Below, piece after piece: positions 46,283 to 57,660 of a stretch of 64,000 bases of DNA; position 1 is the first letter of the stretch; each line of letters begins with the position of its first letter. A program made the position numbers and the translations under genes. This DNA is from Pocillopora verrucosa (lineage: Eukaryota; Cnidaria; Anthozoa; Scleractinia; Pocilloporidae), in NCBI RefSeq assembly GCF_036669915.1, contig NC_089312.1, positions 19,719,817-19,783,816 of the forward strand, written 5' to 3'. Under the pieces are notes generated by a model, which saw nothing but the letters and a program-made list of their open reading frames with translations, searched no databases and had not been told where the DNA came from.

Positions 46283-47401
46283 ATGGAAGAAACGTTTGCA
46301 AGAAATAACGTCACTGACCATACCAGAGAAAGCTCATCACAGCTGCCTGCCATACGAATCGTTGAAGTCGTTCTGTATTTCACTATATCTGTGGTTGGAA
46401 TAACAGGAAACAGTATTATTTTTCACTCATTGTTGAGCCGTCATAGTCTTAGGGTTGGTGAATATCTCATACTGAACTTGGCTCTGACTGACATGGCAAC
46501 ATGTGCTGTCAGCATACCTTTTGACTTGACAGAGCGTCTCATTGGAGGATTCCCGTTCGGGTCGATCATGTGCTACGTGGTGTATCCGTTGCAGACGGTC
46601 CTCATGGCGGTCTCGGTGATCACACTTCTCTCAATGAGTTTAGAACGTCAGCGCATAGTAATGAAACCCTTCCTTCGCCCAAGAGTTCTTCCGAGAAAGG
46701 CAAAGATCGCAATTTGTGTCTCGTGGATCGCTCCCATTTTGGTGATAATTCCCTACGCACTTGTACTGAGGCTTGATGGAGAACACTGCTTGGAAAAATG
46801 GCCCGAGAATTGGCATGTTCGAGTTTTCACGCTAACAAACTTTACGATCTTTTTCGTCATCCCTATCGTTGTAATCGCTACTTCTTACTTCAGGGCGGGG
46901 AGAAGAGTACGATTGGAACTTAGGAAGCTCAATGATATGCTGGAAGGGACCAACAGATCAAATAAGGACTACATCAGAAAGCGCACGATTCAAAAGCTCA
47001 AAGTTACGAAGATGTTTATCATCGTTGTTGTTACGTTTTTTGTGTGCATGTTGCCCACGCACTTGGTATGGATTTGGCACGATTTTGCACAGGGTGAACA
47101 AAAAACACACTTTCAGGATTTATTAACATTCAGCAATATTGCAATGTATTTAAACAGTGCTTTGAATCCGTTCATCTTTAGGAGTGTTCGAGGTAAATCG
47201 TTTACCCGACTGGTCACGTGTTGTTGCAAAAAGTTTGGTGCGAACTCACGCGATTCATGGATATTCCCTCGCTGTATTTACATTCATCACCAAATGTCTC
47301 AGGTGGAACGTGAAAGAGCCATCAGAGTCACAAGACAGTCTATCTCTAGATCATCTGACGTCTTTGACATATTTGAAGTGTGTTACGAGACGAGTGTTTA
47401 A
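46283..47401 (+). CDS. Class A GPCR, peptide-receptor-like, tandem copy 1
   Basis: A 372-residue single-exon receptor with seven hydrophobic segments. Landmarks: N-terminal NVT glycosylation site, Asn43 (helix 1), LALTD ending at Asp70 (helix 2), Cys97 and Cys169 for the loop disulphide, ERQ 121-123 in place of DRY, Trp148 in helix 4, VCMLP around Pro258 in helix 6, and NPFIF 295-299 in place of NPxxY. A Cys triplet at 313-315 could be palmitoylated. The look is that of neuropeptide/RFamide/orexin-like receptors, but the ligand is unknown and the family has expanded separately in cnidarians. A possible splice acceptor (CTGCCCACAG) about 60 bp upstream suggests a spliced 5' UTR. The start ATG is shared with copy 2 at 51234, whose protein aligns almost without gaps. 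Confidence 0.9.
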   Translation: MEETFARNNVTDHTRESSSQLPAIRIVEVVLYFTISVVGITGNSIIFHSLLSRHSLRVGEYLILNLALTDMATCAVSIPFDLTERLIGGFPFGSIMCYVVYPLQTVLMAVSVITLLSMSLERQRIVMKPFLRPRVLPRKAKIAICVSWIAPILVIIPYALVLRLDGEHCLEKWPENWHVRVFTLTNFTIFFVIPIVVIATSYFRAGRRVRLELRKLNDMLEGTNRSNKDYIRKRTIQKLKVTKMFIIVVVTFFVCMLPTHLVWIWHDFAQGEQKTHFQDLLTFSNIAMYLNSALNPFIFRSVRGKSFTRLVTCCCKKFGANSRDSWIFPRCIYIHHQMSQVERERAIRVTRQSISRSSDVFDIFEVCYETSV

Positions 47402-48330
47402 CTATCGAGGACCCACAGTTGTCTCGGTGCATCTATATCGAGCACGCCAGTTCTGCGCTGCACAATCATCTTACCCGTGTATGCCATGTTCCCATATCAT
47501 GATCGAATGCACTTTCTCAGGGAGAAATTATACAATATCTCTTTTAATGCCATAATTTTTCTCTAGGTAAGGCTCATTCTTGTGGCGGACATGAGTCAAA
47601 AAAACCCCAAGAAAGGACCATCTGTGCTGACATCAACGGGCAGCCAAGGCTATGAGTTTGATTCCCGATTTCTTAAAAACCTTATTAAAGCTCATGATTG
47701 AGAAGAAATTGACAACAATTAATCCGTTTAGATGCAAAACTATCGCCGTATATTCTCTTTTATCCACAAGAGAACACTTCTGGGAAAACGGCCGTGTCAG
47801 TGATACAATTGTATTTAACCCCAGAGTAGCTCAGAACGAATTACCGCATCCGAATTTAAATTGAATATTTCATTACTTATGAGATTCTGAGATATTCAGT
47901 TCACGTGTTTATTTATTAGACATAATGAAAAAGGCACCTTCTCTACGATGGGAACCGGAAAAAATCCTTAAAAAATCAGTTTTCAACTTTGAAATTGATG
48001 GTCTAGTTGTAAACATTGTACTGACGGAAAAACAAGACCAAATAAGGGTGCCCCGCCTTTACTTCTGAAAGAAGCTAATAAAGAAGTGAGCTTTTGAAAA
48101 AAAATTGTAGGCTTGAAAACTGTGCATGGTTCTGGCCAAATTTTGAGATTCCAAAGAGTAATGAGACCTTTCCAGAATTGTCTTCAAATGTGCTTAAAAT
48201 TCGACTTCGGATCCAGCCATTGCGAATCAAGTTTAGCAACCTAATCGCTTAAAAGCGACTTAAAAATAGTCTCTCTATTTTCCTCTGCCGCTTGAATCAA
48301 TTCTCGACGAAACAGACAATTTTTCCTCCA
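47402..48330. other. Spacer after GPCR copy 1, nothing recognised
   Basis: Only the first few dozen bases after the stop resemble the equivalent place after copy 2. There is no supportable gene. Confidence 0.4.
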
Positions 48331-49920
48331 ACAACCTCTCTCGCAGCAGCTGTTTTTTTTAAACTGCCGGTTGTAGATGTGTGTGCGGCCAAGTTGATAA
48401 GTTGTTTCAAAATGGCGACGTCCATTAAGGACAATTCTTAGGAAGCTTACGTTTCGCTTGGAGAACTCAAAAGGCCTTAAGTAGTAAATTGATATTTTCC
48501 TTCCGAGATGAAAATTATATGGAACACATTTGTTATTCAAGGGCAAACTTTTATTACCACGATAACAGGCGCTTAAAAGAGGTTTCAACTTTACCAGCCG
48601 TTAACATGGTATTTTGTGCCCATCCATTAATAAATTATTACAATGTTGTCTTTAGAAATTACATTTCATTTTAAAAAAATTCATAATTAAAGCATAAAAA
48701 AAAGAGCTGTGTTTCATTTTGGGAAAAAGTTCAATTCAATCGTACAATTTATCAAAAGTCGCCTTGATATTTTTACGCGGTCTACATTAACAAAATGGAA
48801 AGGAACACGACTTGCCTAATTAAAACAATCCTGCCCACTCGTTGATTTGCGTCTTAATTAGCTCTCCACAGAAATAGCTATTTGTGAAATGAACCTTGAT
48901 ACAAGGCAAAGCAACGACTGGAACTCGGCAAACCAAGTAGAATCAGGGAGTCACGGTATTTGCTTTAGCAGTATAGTATCAATTTGACAATATTTTCAAC
49001 CGCCTTAGTGAAGGTAACTTTACCGTTGTTCGTTCTCAACATTTTAGTTTAAGTTATCTCGGTACATTTTCTTTGTCGTCATGTGGAAGTTTTAGGGATA
49101 GAGGAAGACATCAGTATTTTTGGAAAACAAATTATGTGATCAGATACGATAATTTAAGGGTTGGCGAATTAGTGACAGCTAATTTGATTTGAATCCAGCG
49201 ATTCAAAAAACAATCGATCTTTATTTCACTTCGCCAGCAGCAAAGTCAGTTATCATTTTGCATTTTCAAAGCAAAGATGCGTTAGCTGATAAACCTTTGA
49301 AATCCCATGTGAACTAGCACAGACGTAACTTTTCTTGGAAAATTTCATTAAGCTGAGAGTTTTCTGAAAGGTCCTTTCCTTATGTCAAGAGAACAATGGG
49401 CATTCTTCCCAATGATCGCAACCAAAATTATTTCTAAGTGAGGTAAATGTCTATAACGTACTCGAGGAATGTATGCTGTAAAGCAAAATTAACATTTTAG
49501 TCAAAGCTTAACATCTAAAACGTTGGCTGAGATTTCCTTATCATAACTCCAAACAACTGGAGGTAGAGTAAATATTTATCATACTTCTGTGAGCAGAAAT
49601 TGGAAATTGCATCAAGTATTTTTGTCCAAAAGAAAATGTAATTGCAGAAATTCTCAGCTGGAAACGATGGACCGGAAGAAAAACTTTTATCATAAACGAT
49701 TTCAAGTAGAAAGAAGGGGTGGATCTTGATGAGTCAGATCTTAAAGATTCATCGCTTGGTTTCTTATTAACCAAAAGATTGCCAAACGAGACCCCATTAG
49801 CAGTTCAGCTAAGAGGTCTGGTTTCAATTTTTGCCTGCGGGCTCAGTACAACTAAAGTGCCTTTATCTGACGAAATGGATTAATCTTTCAAGGCTAAATG
49901 GCCTATGGCTTTGTAACACT
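48330..49920 (+). repeat. Duplicated non-coding block, copy 1
   Basis: About 1.6 kb recurs in the same orientation at 55960-57660. Shared landmarks in order: GCAGCAGCTGTTT, CAGGCGCTTAAAAG, AACAATCCTGC, AAAGCAACGA.TGGAA.TCGG, CTTGATGAGTCAGATCTTAA, and GGATTAATCTTT near the end. Many indels separate the copies, so it is an older duplication. No conserved frame was seen on either strand. Confidence 0.85.
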
Positions 49921-50239
49921 ATTGAAGAATTTATAAAATTATCATAATATCGAAGTTAGCCACTTGAAAGATACATGAAATGGGAAGTTTCCATTTCATT
50001 TCCCCTGCAAAGTAAAGTTAAAATTGAATTTGTGGATAGGCTGAGCAGCAGAGAGGTTGGAAACTTTACAGGGTGCCTGGCATAAAACTGACACATCTTT
50101 ACTAGAGTTAGGAAAAACATTATCAGCCATAAATCGTCTAATATCATTCCTACTCTTATTGAAATTCGAGTCCAGCGTTTTCACGTTTGTACCATTAGCA
50201 GTTCTAAGTACTTCAACATAGTATCTCTGTTGGGAAATA

Positions 50240-51127
50240 TACATAGGAATATTATCTTGTCGGATTTTCGAGAACCTCAACCCCTATATGCCAATTTAAC
50301 GCTTCCATTTGTTGGGGAAAACTAAAGTCTCGCCAGGCTCTTAAATTCTTGAATGCACCAGCTTCCAGTGGACAATGACGTCTATCTTTAAGTGACAAAA
50401 TGGAAATCTTCTGCTTTTTTCTGGAAAATTAACTTCACTAAAAGCTATTTCCCATTAGCCTCTTTCAATTTTCCTTGGAAAAAAAAAACCGCTGGAGCTT
50501 TGCCACGGGCAAGAAGGCAATGCATAAAAATAAAATTGCCTAATAGCTCGAGTGAAATTCAGTCAAGTTTAAACATTAACGCAGTGCTGATACTGTCAAT
50601 CATTGCAGGAAAAGCAAAAATACATCCGCGCACTCCCCTTAGGACAAGAGGCCTCTTATGCACACTGGGGACAGCCCTTTAATGGCAAAACTGACAACAC
50701 AGTTTTGTGACACACCCCACACCCCTGGAATTAGACTACTGAACCCCGGGTGCACACTTGCTGAGAGCAGAATTTGGTGTTAGCAGGAGTTCTGGAGATA
50801 GCTATCTTGAGGGAACCTTCCATCAAGAAATTTATGCCAGCTGCAATGCTCTTGGGCGAGCTCTTTGGGGCAGCTTGAAACAGTATTTCTCAGCAGTTTT
50901 CACGGTTTTTTTAATCCAGAATGTTATTTACAGGAATCGATCAAGAGCTGAGGCGACCTGGCCCTTAAAAAAGGTATTTTGTACTGGAAATAACAGTATC
51001 CTGCTTTTCTTTTTAGCTTTAACTCGAAAATTGCCAGTTACTCTCCTGCCTAAACTCTGGAAGTTCGAGAGCATTGAATTTCCAAAATTCAAGCTATGTA
51101 TATTTTTGAATGTACGAATTATACGAA
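50240..51127. other. Extra segment in the 5' flank of GPCR copy 2
   Basis: About 890 bp present before copy 2 and absent before copy 1. It is either an insertion in copy 2 or a loss in copy 1. I see no terminal repeats and no convincing frame; the 151-codon frame at 50758-51213 merges into the flank and is probably chance. Confidence 0.5.
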
Positions 51128-51233
51128 TTCTTTTCATGCCCTTCAGTAATATTCCTGTTTATGTATTCTGCAGGCAAGCAAAAGACATTTCTCTTGGAAA
51201 ACTCGCCGACTGAAGATCATCGCATTCCTCAAA

Positions 51234-52343
51234 ATGGAAGAACGTTTTCCCAGCCATAATGTCACTGACCATACCAGTGAAAGTTTATCTCAGTTGTCTG
51301 CCATTCAAATCATCGAAATTGTTTTGTATTTCACTATTTCTGTGATTGGAACAACAGCAAACATTATGGTTTTTTACACGTTGCTGGGCCGTCATTATTT
51401 AAGGGTTACTGAATATCTCATTCTGAACTTAGCTCTTACTGACTTAGCAACATGTGCCGTGAGTATAACCTTTGACTTGACAGAACGTCTCTTAGGAGGA
51501 TTCCCTTTCGGTTCGATCATGTGTTCTGTTGTGTATCCGTTGCAAACAATCCTCATGGCAGTCTCAGTGATCACACTTCTTTTCATAAGTCTGGAACGTC
51601 GGCACATGGTAATGAAACCCTTCTTTCTACCACGAGTTCATCCGATAAAGGCAAAGATCGCAATTTTTGTCTCGTGGATCGTTCCTATTTTGTTTATTAT
51701 TCCCCATGCTCTCGTGCTAAGGCTTGATGGGGATCAGTGCTTGGAAATGTGGCCCGAACATTGGCATGTTCAAATTTTCACGCTGACAAACTTTACCTTC
51801 TTTTTCGCCATTCCGATGGTTGTCATCGCCACCTCTTACTTCATGGCGGGGAGAAGAGTGCGAATGGAACTTGCAAAGCTCAATGATATGCTGGAAGGGA
51901 CCAACAGATCAAAGAGGGACTTCATCAGGAAGCGCACAATTCAAAAACTTAAAGTTACAAAGATGTTCATCATCGTTGTTTTCTCTTTTTTTGTGTGCAT
52001 GTTACCCACGCATTTGGTATGGATTTGGCACGATTTTGCTCAGGGTCAACAGAACGCACACTTTGAGTATGCATTGGTATTCAGCAATATCTTGATGTAC
52101 TTAAACAGTGCTTTGAATCCGTTCATTTTTAGAACTGTTCGAGGTAAATCGTTTACCCGACTGGTCGCGTGTTGTTGGAAAAAGTTTTGCGAAAACTCAA
52201 ATGAGTCAAGGATATCCCCTAACTGCGTTTACACTCATTATCAAATGTCTCAAATAGAGGGTGAAAGAGTCATCAGAGTCACAAAACAGACTTCTTCCAA
52301 ATCCTCTTGCAGATTTGAAATGCGTGACGAGACGAGGGTTTAA
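51234..52343 (+). CDS. Class A GPCR, peptide-receptor-like, tandem copy 2
   Basis: A 369-residue single-exon receptor and close paralogue of the gene at 46283; about three quarters of residues are the same by eye, with no gaps until the tail. It keeps Asn43, Asp70, Cys97/Cys169, Trp148, CMLP and NPFIF 295-299, and has ERR 121-123. The second extracellular loop (GDQCLEMWPEHWH), intracellular loop 3 and helix 7 are conserved, so ligand class is probably shared. The tails diverge most. Helix 1 lost the usual GN (AN here). It sits 4.95 kb after copy 1 in the same direction, a clear tandem duplication. Confidence 0.9.
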   Translation: MEERFPSHNVTDHTSESLSQLSAIQIIEIVLYFTISVIGTTANIMVFYTLLGRHYLRVTEYLILNLALTDLATCAVSITFDLTERLLGGFPFGSIMCSVVYPLQTILMAVSVITLLFISLERRHMVMKPFFLPRVHPIKAKIAIFVSWIVPILFIIPHALVLRLDGDQCLEMWPEHWHVQIFTLTNFTFFFAIPMVVIATSYFMAGRRVRMELAKLNDMLEGTNRSKRDFIRKRTIQKLKVTKMFIIVVFSFFVCMLPTHLVWIWHDFAQGQQNAHFEYALVFSNILMYLNSALNPFIFRTVRGKSFTRLVACCWKKFCENSNESRISPNCVYTHYQMSQIEGERVIRVTKQTSSKSSCRFEMRDETRV

Positions 52344-52608
52344 CAATCGAAGATCCACCGTTGTAAATTATTGCAATGACTAAAACTTCTTTATAACATA
52401 GCTTTAAAAAGCGCGGTCTCTGATTGGCTAATACGCTCGATCAACACAGCGTCATATGATTGCACATCCGCACTTGGATGGGTATGTTTCTGAGGAAAGG
52501 TCGAAGTTTCTAAGGCCGAGACTTATATACGTTGTTGTTTTAGACTTTACCCACTTTGTGCTAATTTACACTCTCGTACTTTGTTTTTACACTCTGCGCG
52601 GCGGTGTG

Positions 52609-52737
52609 ATGAATTCGTCCGTAAGCTTGGCCGTGCTGTTATTAGTTATTCTTTGTTGTGTTCATGGTAGAGCTGCCGACAAACACCGATGGAAATGTGT
52701 GAAAAAAGGAAGTACCAGAGCCACGCGAGATATTTGA
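52609..52737 (+). CDS. Possible short secreted cationic peptide
   Basis: A 42-codon frame begins at an ATG with a textbook signal peptide (MNSSVSLAVLLLVILCCVHG) and probable cleavage after it. About 20 residues remain, rich in Lys and Arg with one Cys (HRWKCVKKG). It may be complete, or the first exon of a longer cysteine-containing secreted peptide, since a GTACC sits near its end and a possible acceptor (TTTATCGCAG) lies about 55 bp further on. I cannot say whether it is a neuropeptide, antimicrobial or venom-type peptide. The signal peptide is the only real evidence. Confidence 0.35.
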   Translation: MNSSVSLAVLLLVILCCVHGRAADKHRWKCVKKGSTRATRDI

Positions 52738-54289
52738 GACGAAAGCAGGACTATATTTATCGCAGACAGTAAAATGTGCAGCAAGGGTAGAAGAAAAGTT
52801 CTGTCATTTGCCTTCATAACCGAAACGAAGCCTCCGCATTAACAGTTGGGATACCTCACAAAAAAATATAGCAAAGGTTTAATTTCACTCCAGAATCGTT
52901 CTTTCATTGCCTTACGCACTGGAAATATAACCCTTTTCCCCTTACTTTACGCTAGACATGCGTTCATAAACCCCTCTTAATGTTTTCAAACTCTTGTGCA
53001 TGCACAGCGTTTGACCACTGTGTTCGCTCGATCAATTTTCCCGTGGGTTGCATGCTGACGTCAATCTGTTTTGCTTTTTATTACGAAGGCACTGTCCTCT
53101 GGAACGCAGCAAGTCGATTAAGTGGATCCGTTTTTGACTGCTGGACGTCGGTTCTTTTATGAGGAACATGACGAAGAGCGATACTTTGGGGGTTTAAGTT
53201 TAATCTTCAAACCCCTCAAACAGTGACCCACAGACTTAAGAATGTTAAATACCATTGAGTGATATTACAATTCATTTACTAATATAACTGTCAACATTCT
53301 TTGAACTTAGTTTTAAGTTTGTGAATATTTGATAGTTTCCATCAGTTTTCAGTTTTTTACACCACCCCACTGGCTAGTAGCTTTGATTTTCATCGTGTAT
53401 AAATAAAGGTTGAATGTATACAGTTTGCGCTTCTTTTAGGTCACTTTGGCCGATTCGCTCTCAAACTCAGTTGATCCCAGATAAGGTAACAAAGCGCTGA
53501 TGTAGCTTCAAATGAGAAGTGCCATTGGCTAGTTCCACCGTTCAACACACAAGAAACATCAATTATCATTTTTGACACAAAATCCCCGACAATGCTCTTA
53601 GCTAAATGTAATCTTAGTAAACACTTAAGTTATCAGACTCAACAGTAATTATCAACGTTCCACTCACAAATCAGAATAAAATGGTTTGATTACATAGTTT
53701 TATTGTCCTCTGACATGCTGCAGAATACTAATTGTGTGTTTTGTAGAGAGAGGAGCCAATGTCACTAGAGTCTATCTATTTCACAAACTAATGTCAACTG
53801 ATATCTCGAAAAAAAAAACACGTTACCCGTGAATCAGGGGTAATGCTAAGCACTATGGTTAACAGCCTTTTGGAAATAATGCAAAATACGTGTGCAAATA
53901 TATTCTTTTTTAGAACTCCACAAAGCGCCCCATTTACAGAAGAGACCGTACTTTGTAGCGAGAAAGGAAAGGGCTCACGTTTTCTTCCATATTTGATTTT
54001 TATTTTGGTTCCGGTTCAAAAGAAATGCAAGGGCAGCTATTCCTTAGAAATATGGAATTTGGTCGGTGTGAAAATATTTAATCGCTTGGTAATTTAATCA
54101 GTGAGAGATACAAGCCGGGCTTGATCATAACTTTTTCCAACCAAGAAAGAGCTTTGGAAGAGAAGCATCAGGCAAAGCTGTGGTTGAGTTGAGGTGTTTC
54201 AAACTTATAGATGTGAATAGCGACACATCATCCGTGGCTCAGTTCTACTTGAAGAATTTCTCCATTTTCTTTCAGTTTCTTTTGCTTAA
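52738..54289. other. Intergenic, nothing recognised
   Basis: No supportable exon or repeat. Confidence 0.4.
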
Positions 54290-54730
54290 GTCAGCGTTAA
54301 AAGTGCTTTATAGCAGAACAGAGCATAGTAAAGGCTTTTCTATTTGTTTTAGAGTGAATAATCCGTTAACTGATTTCCCACGTACTTTTTTCAATTTTGA
54401 AAACAAAATTTATTTCCGAAGCGAACAACATGCAGCGTCGTTAGCATGCTCTATACTCTCATGAAGCACGCTACAATAAGCCAATTAGAATCCTTGTTAA
54501 ATGGTTTAAATAATCTGATTGGTTAAACAAGACAAAAGCCGTCAAAAATGTCAAACCATCAAAGTTCATAATCTGCAGTGGTTTACAAACTGAAATAGTT
54601 CGGAAGGTCAAATTTACACTTTTTTTCTTGAAGTTTTTCAGACTAATACAGAATCTGAAAGTAAAATATTTAGTGAAATCCGGCCGAATTGTGGCTCATA
54701 AAAACACGCAAGATTTTTCTCATGCCAATT
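54290..54730. repeat. Dispersed repeat, copy 2 (inverted copy at 2750-3190)
   Basis: Reverse-complement match to 2750-3190, including AGCATGCTCTATACTCTCAT and AATTGTGGCTCATAAAAACA. Here no retrotransposon sequence surrounds it, so it is an element in its own right. Confidence 0.8.
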
Positions 54731-54748
54731 CGGGAACAAACTGCTCAT

Positions 54749-54794
54749 GGCTGTCGTTCATTCATAAAACATGTTTTATGAATAAACGACAGCC
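54749..54794. repeat. 46-bp near-perfect palindrome
   Basis: GGCTGTCGTTCATTCATAAA and its continuation pair with the following half, meeting at ACATGT, with one mismatch in 23 and no loop. It lies about 20 bp from the end of the dispersed repeat and may be linked to it. Confidence 0.95.
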
Positions 54795-55601
54795 GAATTC
54801 ACAGGAGCATGACGATTGCTCGGAATGATAGCATCGTAAAACTCGGCTGTTGTGACTCATGTGGCCTTCCACTCCAAGCATCGGATAGGATATCAGAGCA
54901 AGCTGTTACTTGTTTACTAGAAGGGCGGCAGATTTAATTTCTTAGGCTTGCTTCACTGCGATGACCAGAGATCGCTATGATGAGCTGGCCGCGATGGACC
55001 TCAGCATGTGATCGCAGTCGCTCTGACATCGTCATGATTAGTATGAATTTTTATATTTCTCATAATTTATGTTTTGTTCTGTTTGTTTTTTCTTTTTAAC
55101 ACGAAACTATATATACTATACAAGTGTTAGCTGTGTTTGGTTTTTAATAACCGTACGTGAGCTTGCAAATATGACTGAGCGTGAAAACCTTCACAACTCG
55201 GACTGATTTTCGTCTCTGCTCAAGTTAAAATAACGTAAATTACGGCGCTTGGCATGTTCACAAACTTTTGTCTGGTTCATCTGTTGCTACTTTTCAGCTC
55301 GCTTGTTTCGAGATTTCACTCTTAAGTAACGAAAAAAGCTAGAGAGAAGTCCGTGAAAGATAGGGCATAGAAAAAATCGGCAGATGGCGTGACAGCTTTA
55401 GCCCAGCTCTTTGCTTTGTACTCTGATAGAGCATGATGCTCTTTCAACCAATGACAGCGCGCGTCATACAAGGCCGAACTTTATTACAAAATATGTTCAA
55501 AAGTAATAGAAGTGCCAAGCATAGTAACATTGAGAATTTTTGAGAACAAGCATAGATTGTCTGAACTTGCACGAAACGTCATTCAGTTCTACCTAGGTAA
55601 C

Positions 55602-55886
55602 CTAATGCGCCTTCGCAAAGAAAGGAAGCAAGACGAGGGGCCCCCTCGGATACTCTTGAGCGAATCTAATAAAGGATAATACTTCAGAAAGCGTATAGTC
55701 CATACCGCCGCTTTGAAATGCTTCTGACCGTATTCGAGATTCTAATAAGTAGCCTAACCTTTGCAAAATTTTGCTCAAATGTGCGTAGTACTCGAGTTCA
55801 GATGATTTTAAGGCACTTCCAATCCTCTCTCGCAATCTGACCGCCCACGTGTGCCTTGACAGTCTCTCCCGCCTCTTTTTCTCCAT
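55602..55886 (-). CDS. Unrecognised 94-codon frame
   Basis: Begins MEKKRRERLSRHTWAVRLRE and continues with charged, helix-like sequence (SELEYYAHLSKILQRLGYLL) to a stop. Composition is more protein-like than other short frames in this window. No domain is recognised, no splice partner was found, and the frame stops just left of the duplicated block at 55960. It may be a small gene, an exon, or debris of a transposon. Confidence 0.25.
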   Translation of the reverse strand: MEKKRRERLSRHTWAVRLRERIGSALKSSELEYYAHLSKILQRLGYLLESRIRSEAFQSGGMDYTLSEVLSFIRFAQEYPRGPLVLLPFFAKAH

Positions 55887-55959
55887 CTTTCGAAGATCTG
55901 TTCAGCCATTTAAGGCGAAATTTCAATTACTTTTCATTACTTTTCTTGCCCTAAGTAGT

Positions 55960-57660
55960 CTTGCAGCAGCTGTTTGTGAACTGCACGTTAAATTTTGGTT
56001 TTTATAGCTAGGTTACTTAGTTCTATCAGGATATCGAAATCCACGGAGGACAATTTTCGGACTTTTTAGTTTCTCTTTAAAATCTGAAAACGCTGTTTTA
56101 GAGGTAATGGTTTCCTTTTTCTAACCACGAAGATAACAGTTTATGGTTTCTGAAGCACTCTCTAGCACATTTGTCCTCCAAGGGCCAACTTCAATTTCCT
56201 TAAGGCCAGGCGCTTAAAAGTGGTTTGAGTTTATAGCAGCCGTTGATAAGATCGTTATGTTTGTAATACATCATTACAGTTGCATTTACAAACTATATAT
56301 GTAATCCAAAGAGTTCAATTTAATCACATGAATTAATAGTAAGTGGTTGGTTGTCTTTACAAGGCCCATATAAGCAAATGGAAGGTACGTGACTCCCTTA
56401 ATTTAAACAATCCTGCTTATTTCTTGATTTGCATCATGATCAGCTCTCCGACAGACAAGGCTGTTGAACCCTAATACAAGCCAAAGCAACGATTGGAATT
56501 CGGCAGTCCAAGTAAAAACAAGATATATATTTCAGAATTTGTAACTCCAACGGAGACCAATTTGAAACCACTTTCAACCACCACAATCAAGGTAACTTAA
56601 TCGATTTTCGCTCTCAAAATCTTGCGGTTCAAAGGTGTATATATACACTGCCTTCGTTGTCAATCGAAAGACTTAGGTATCGCTGAAGATATCGGTATGT
56701 GATCTAACACGACAACTCAAATTTTTTGAAATTATGACTGCTAATTTGATTGGGATCCATCTTCCTGTGCATTGCCTGAAAGTCAGAAAAGAGGTCAATT
56801 TAGTCGGTTTTCTACAAAGGCGTCAGCACTCAGGTCAGACTTTTTTCATTGTATTCAATTTTGAAATTTCAAAGCAAAGTTGCGTTGGTTGATTAACTCA
56901 AGAGACAAAGAGTATAGACAATTTGCCTCTCGTAGTTCACAATCTAACGCGAATTAGCATAAAAATTGTTTTTCTTGGAAATTTCATCAAGCTGATAGTT
57001 CTCTGAAAGATCTTATCCTTTTCATCGTACCTTGAAGTATTTTCTGAGTAGGGTAAATGTTTGCAGTATGCCTAAGTAATGTCTGTTGTGGAGCAAAATG
57101 AACATTTTAAAAGAAAGTTTAATAGCAAGAACACTTGCAGAGATTTCTTTATCAAAACTCTGAGCCATTGGAGGTAAGATAAACATTAACCTCTCTGCTG
57201 TGAGCAGAAATTGAAAACTACTTTAACTTTACTGTTTCCCCGGTGATTTTTTCAGAACTGAAGAAAAAAAATCAAGTTAATATAAACTTTCTTCAACAGT
57301 TTAAAGCGGCTTTTGTTCGATAAGAATTTTCTAGAGCAACCTACAATAATATACCGACTTCAAATTTCGATGGTACATAGGGCCTGTTCAGTTTTAAAAG
57401 AAGTGGACCGGAAGATAGAATATCATAATCAATTTCAGAAAGAGAAAAGAAGCGGATCTTGATGAGTCAGATCTTAAAGGTTTGTCATTTTTTTTTTTTC
57501 AATTAAACAAAACGTTTGCCATTAGAAACACCATTAACAGTTAGGTTAAGAGGAAAAGTTTTATTTTGCCTACAGCTTCAGTACGACTTAAGTGAATTTT
57601 GTCTAACACAAGGGATTAATCTTTAAGTTCTAAGTGAGCTACTAGCCACTTTTGTAACAC
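55960..57660 (+). repeat. Duplicated non-coding block, copy 2
   Basis: Partner of 48330-49920, offset about 7.6 kb. In copy 1 the block leads into a GPCR gene; here no receptor follows at the expected place (around 58.9 kb). Confidence 0.85.
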
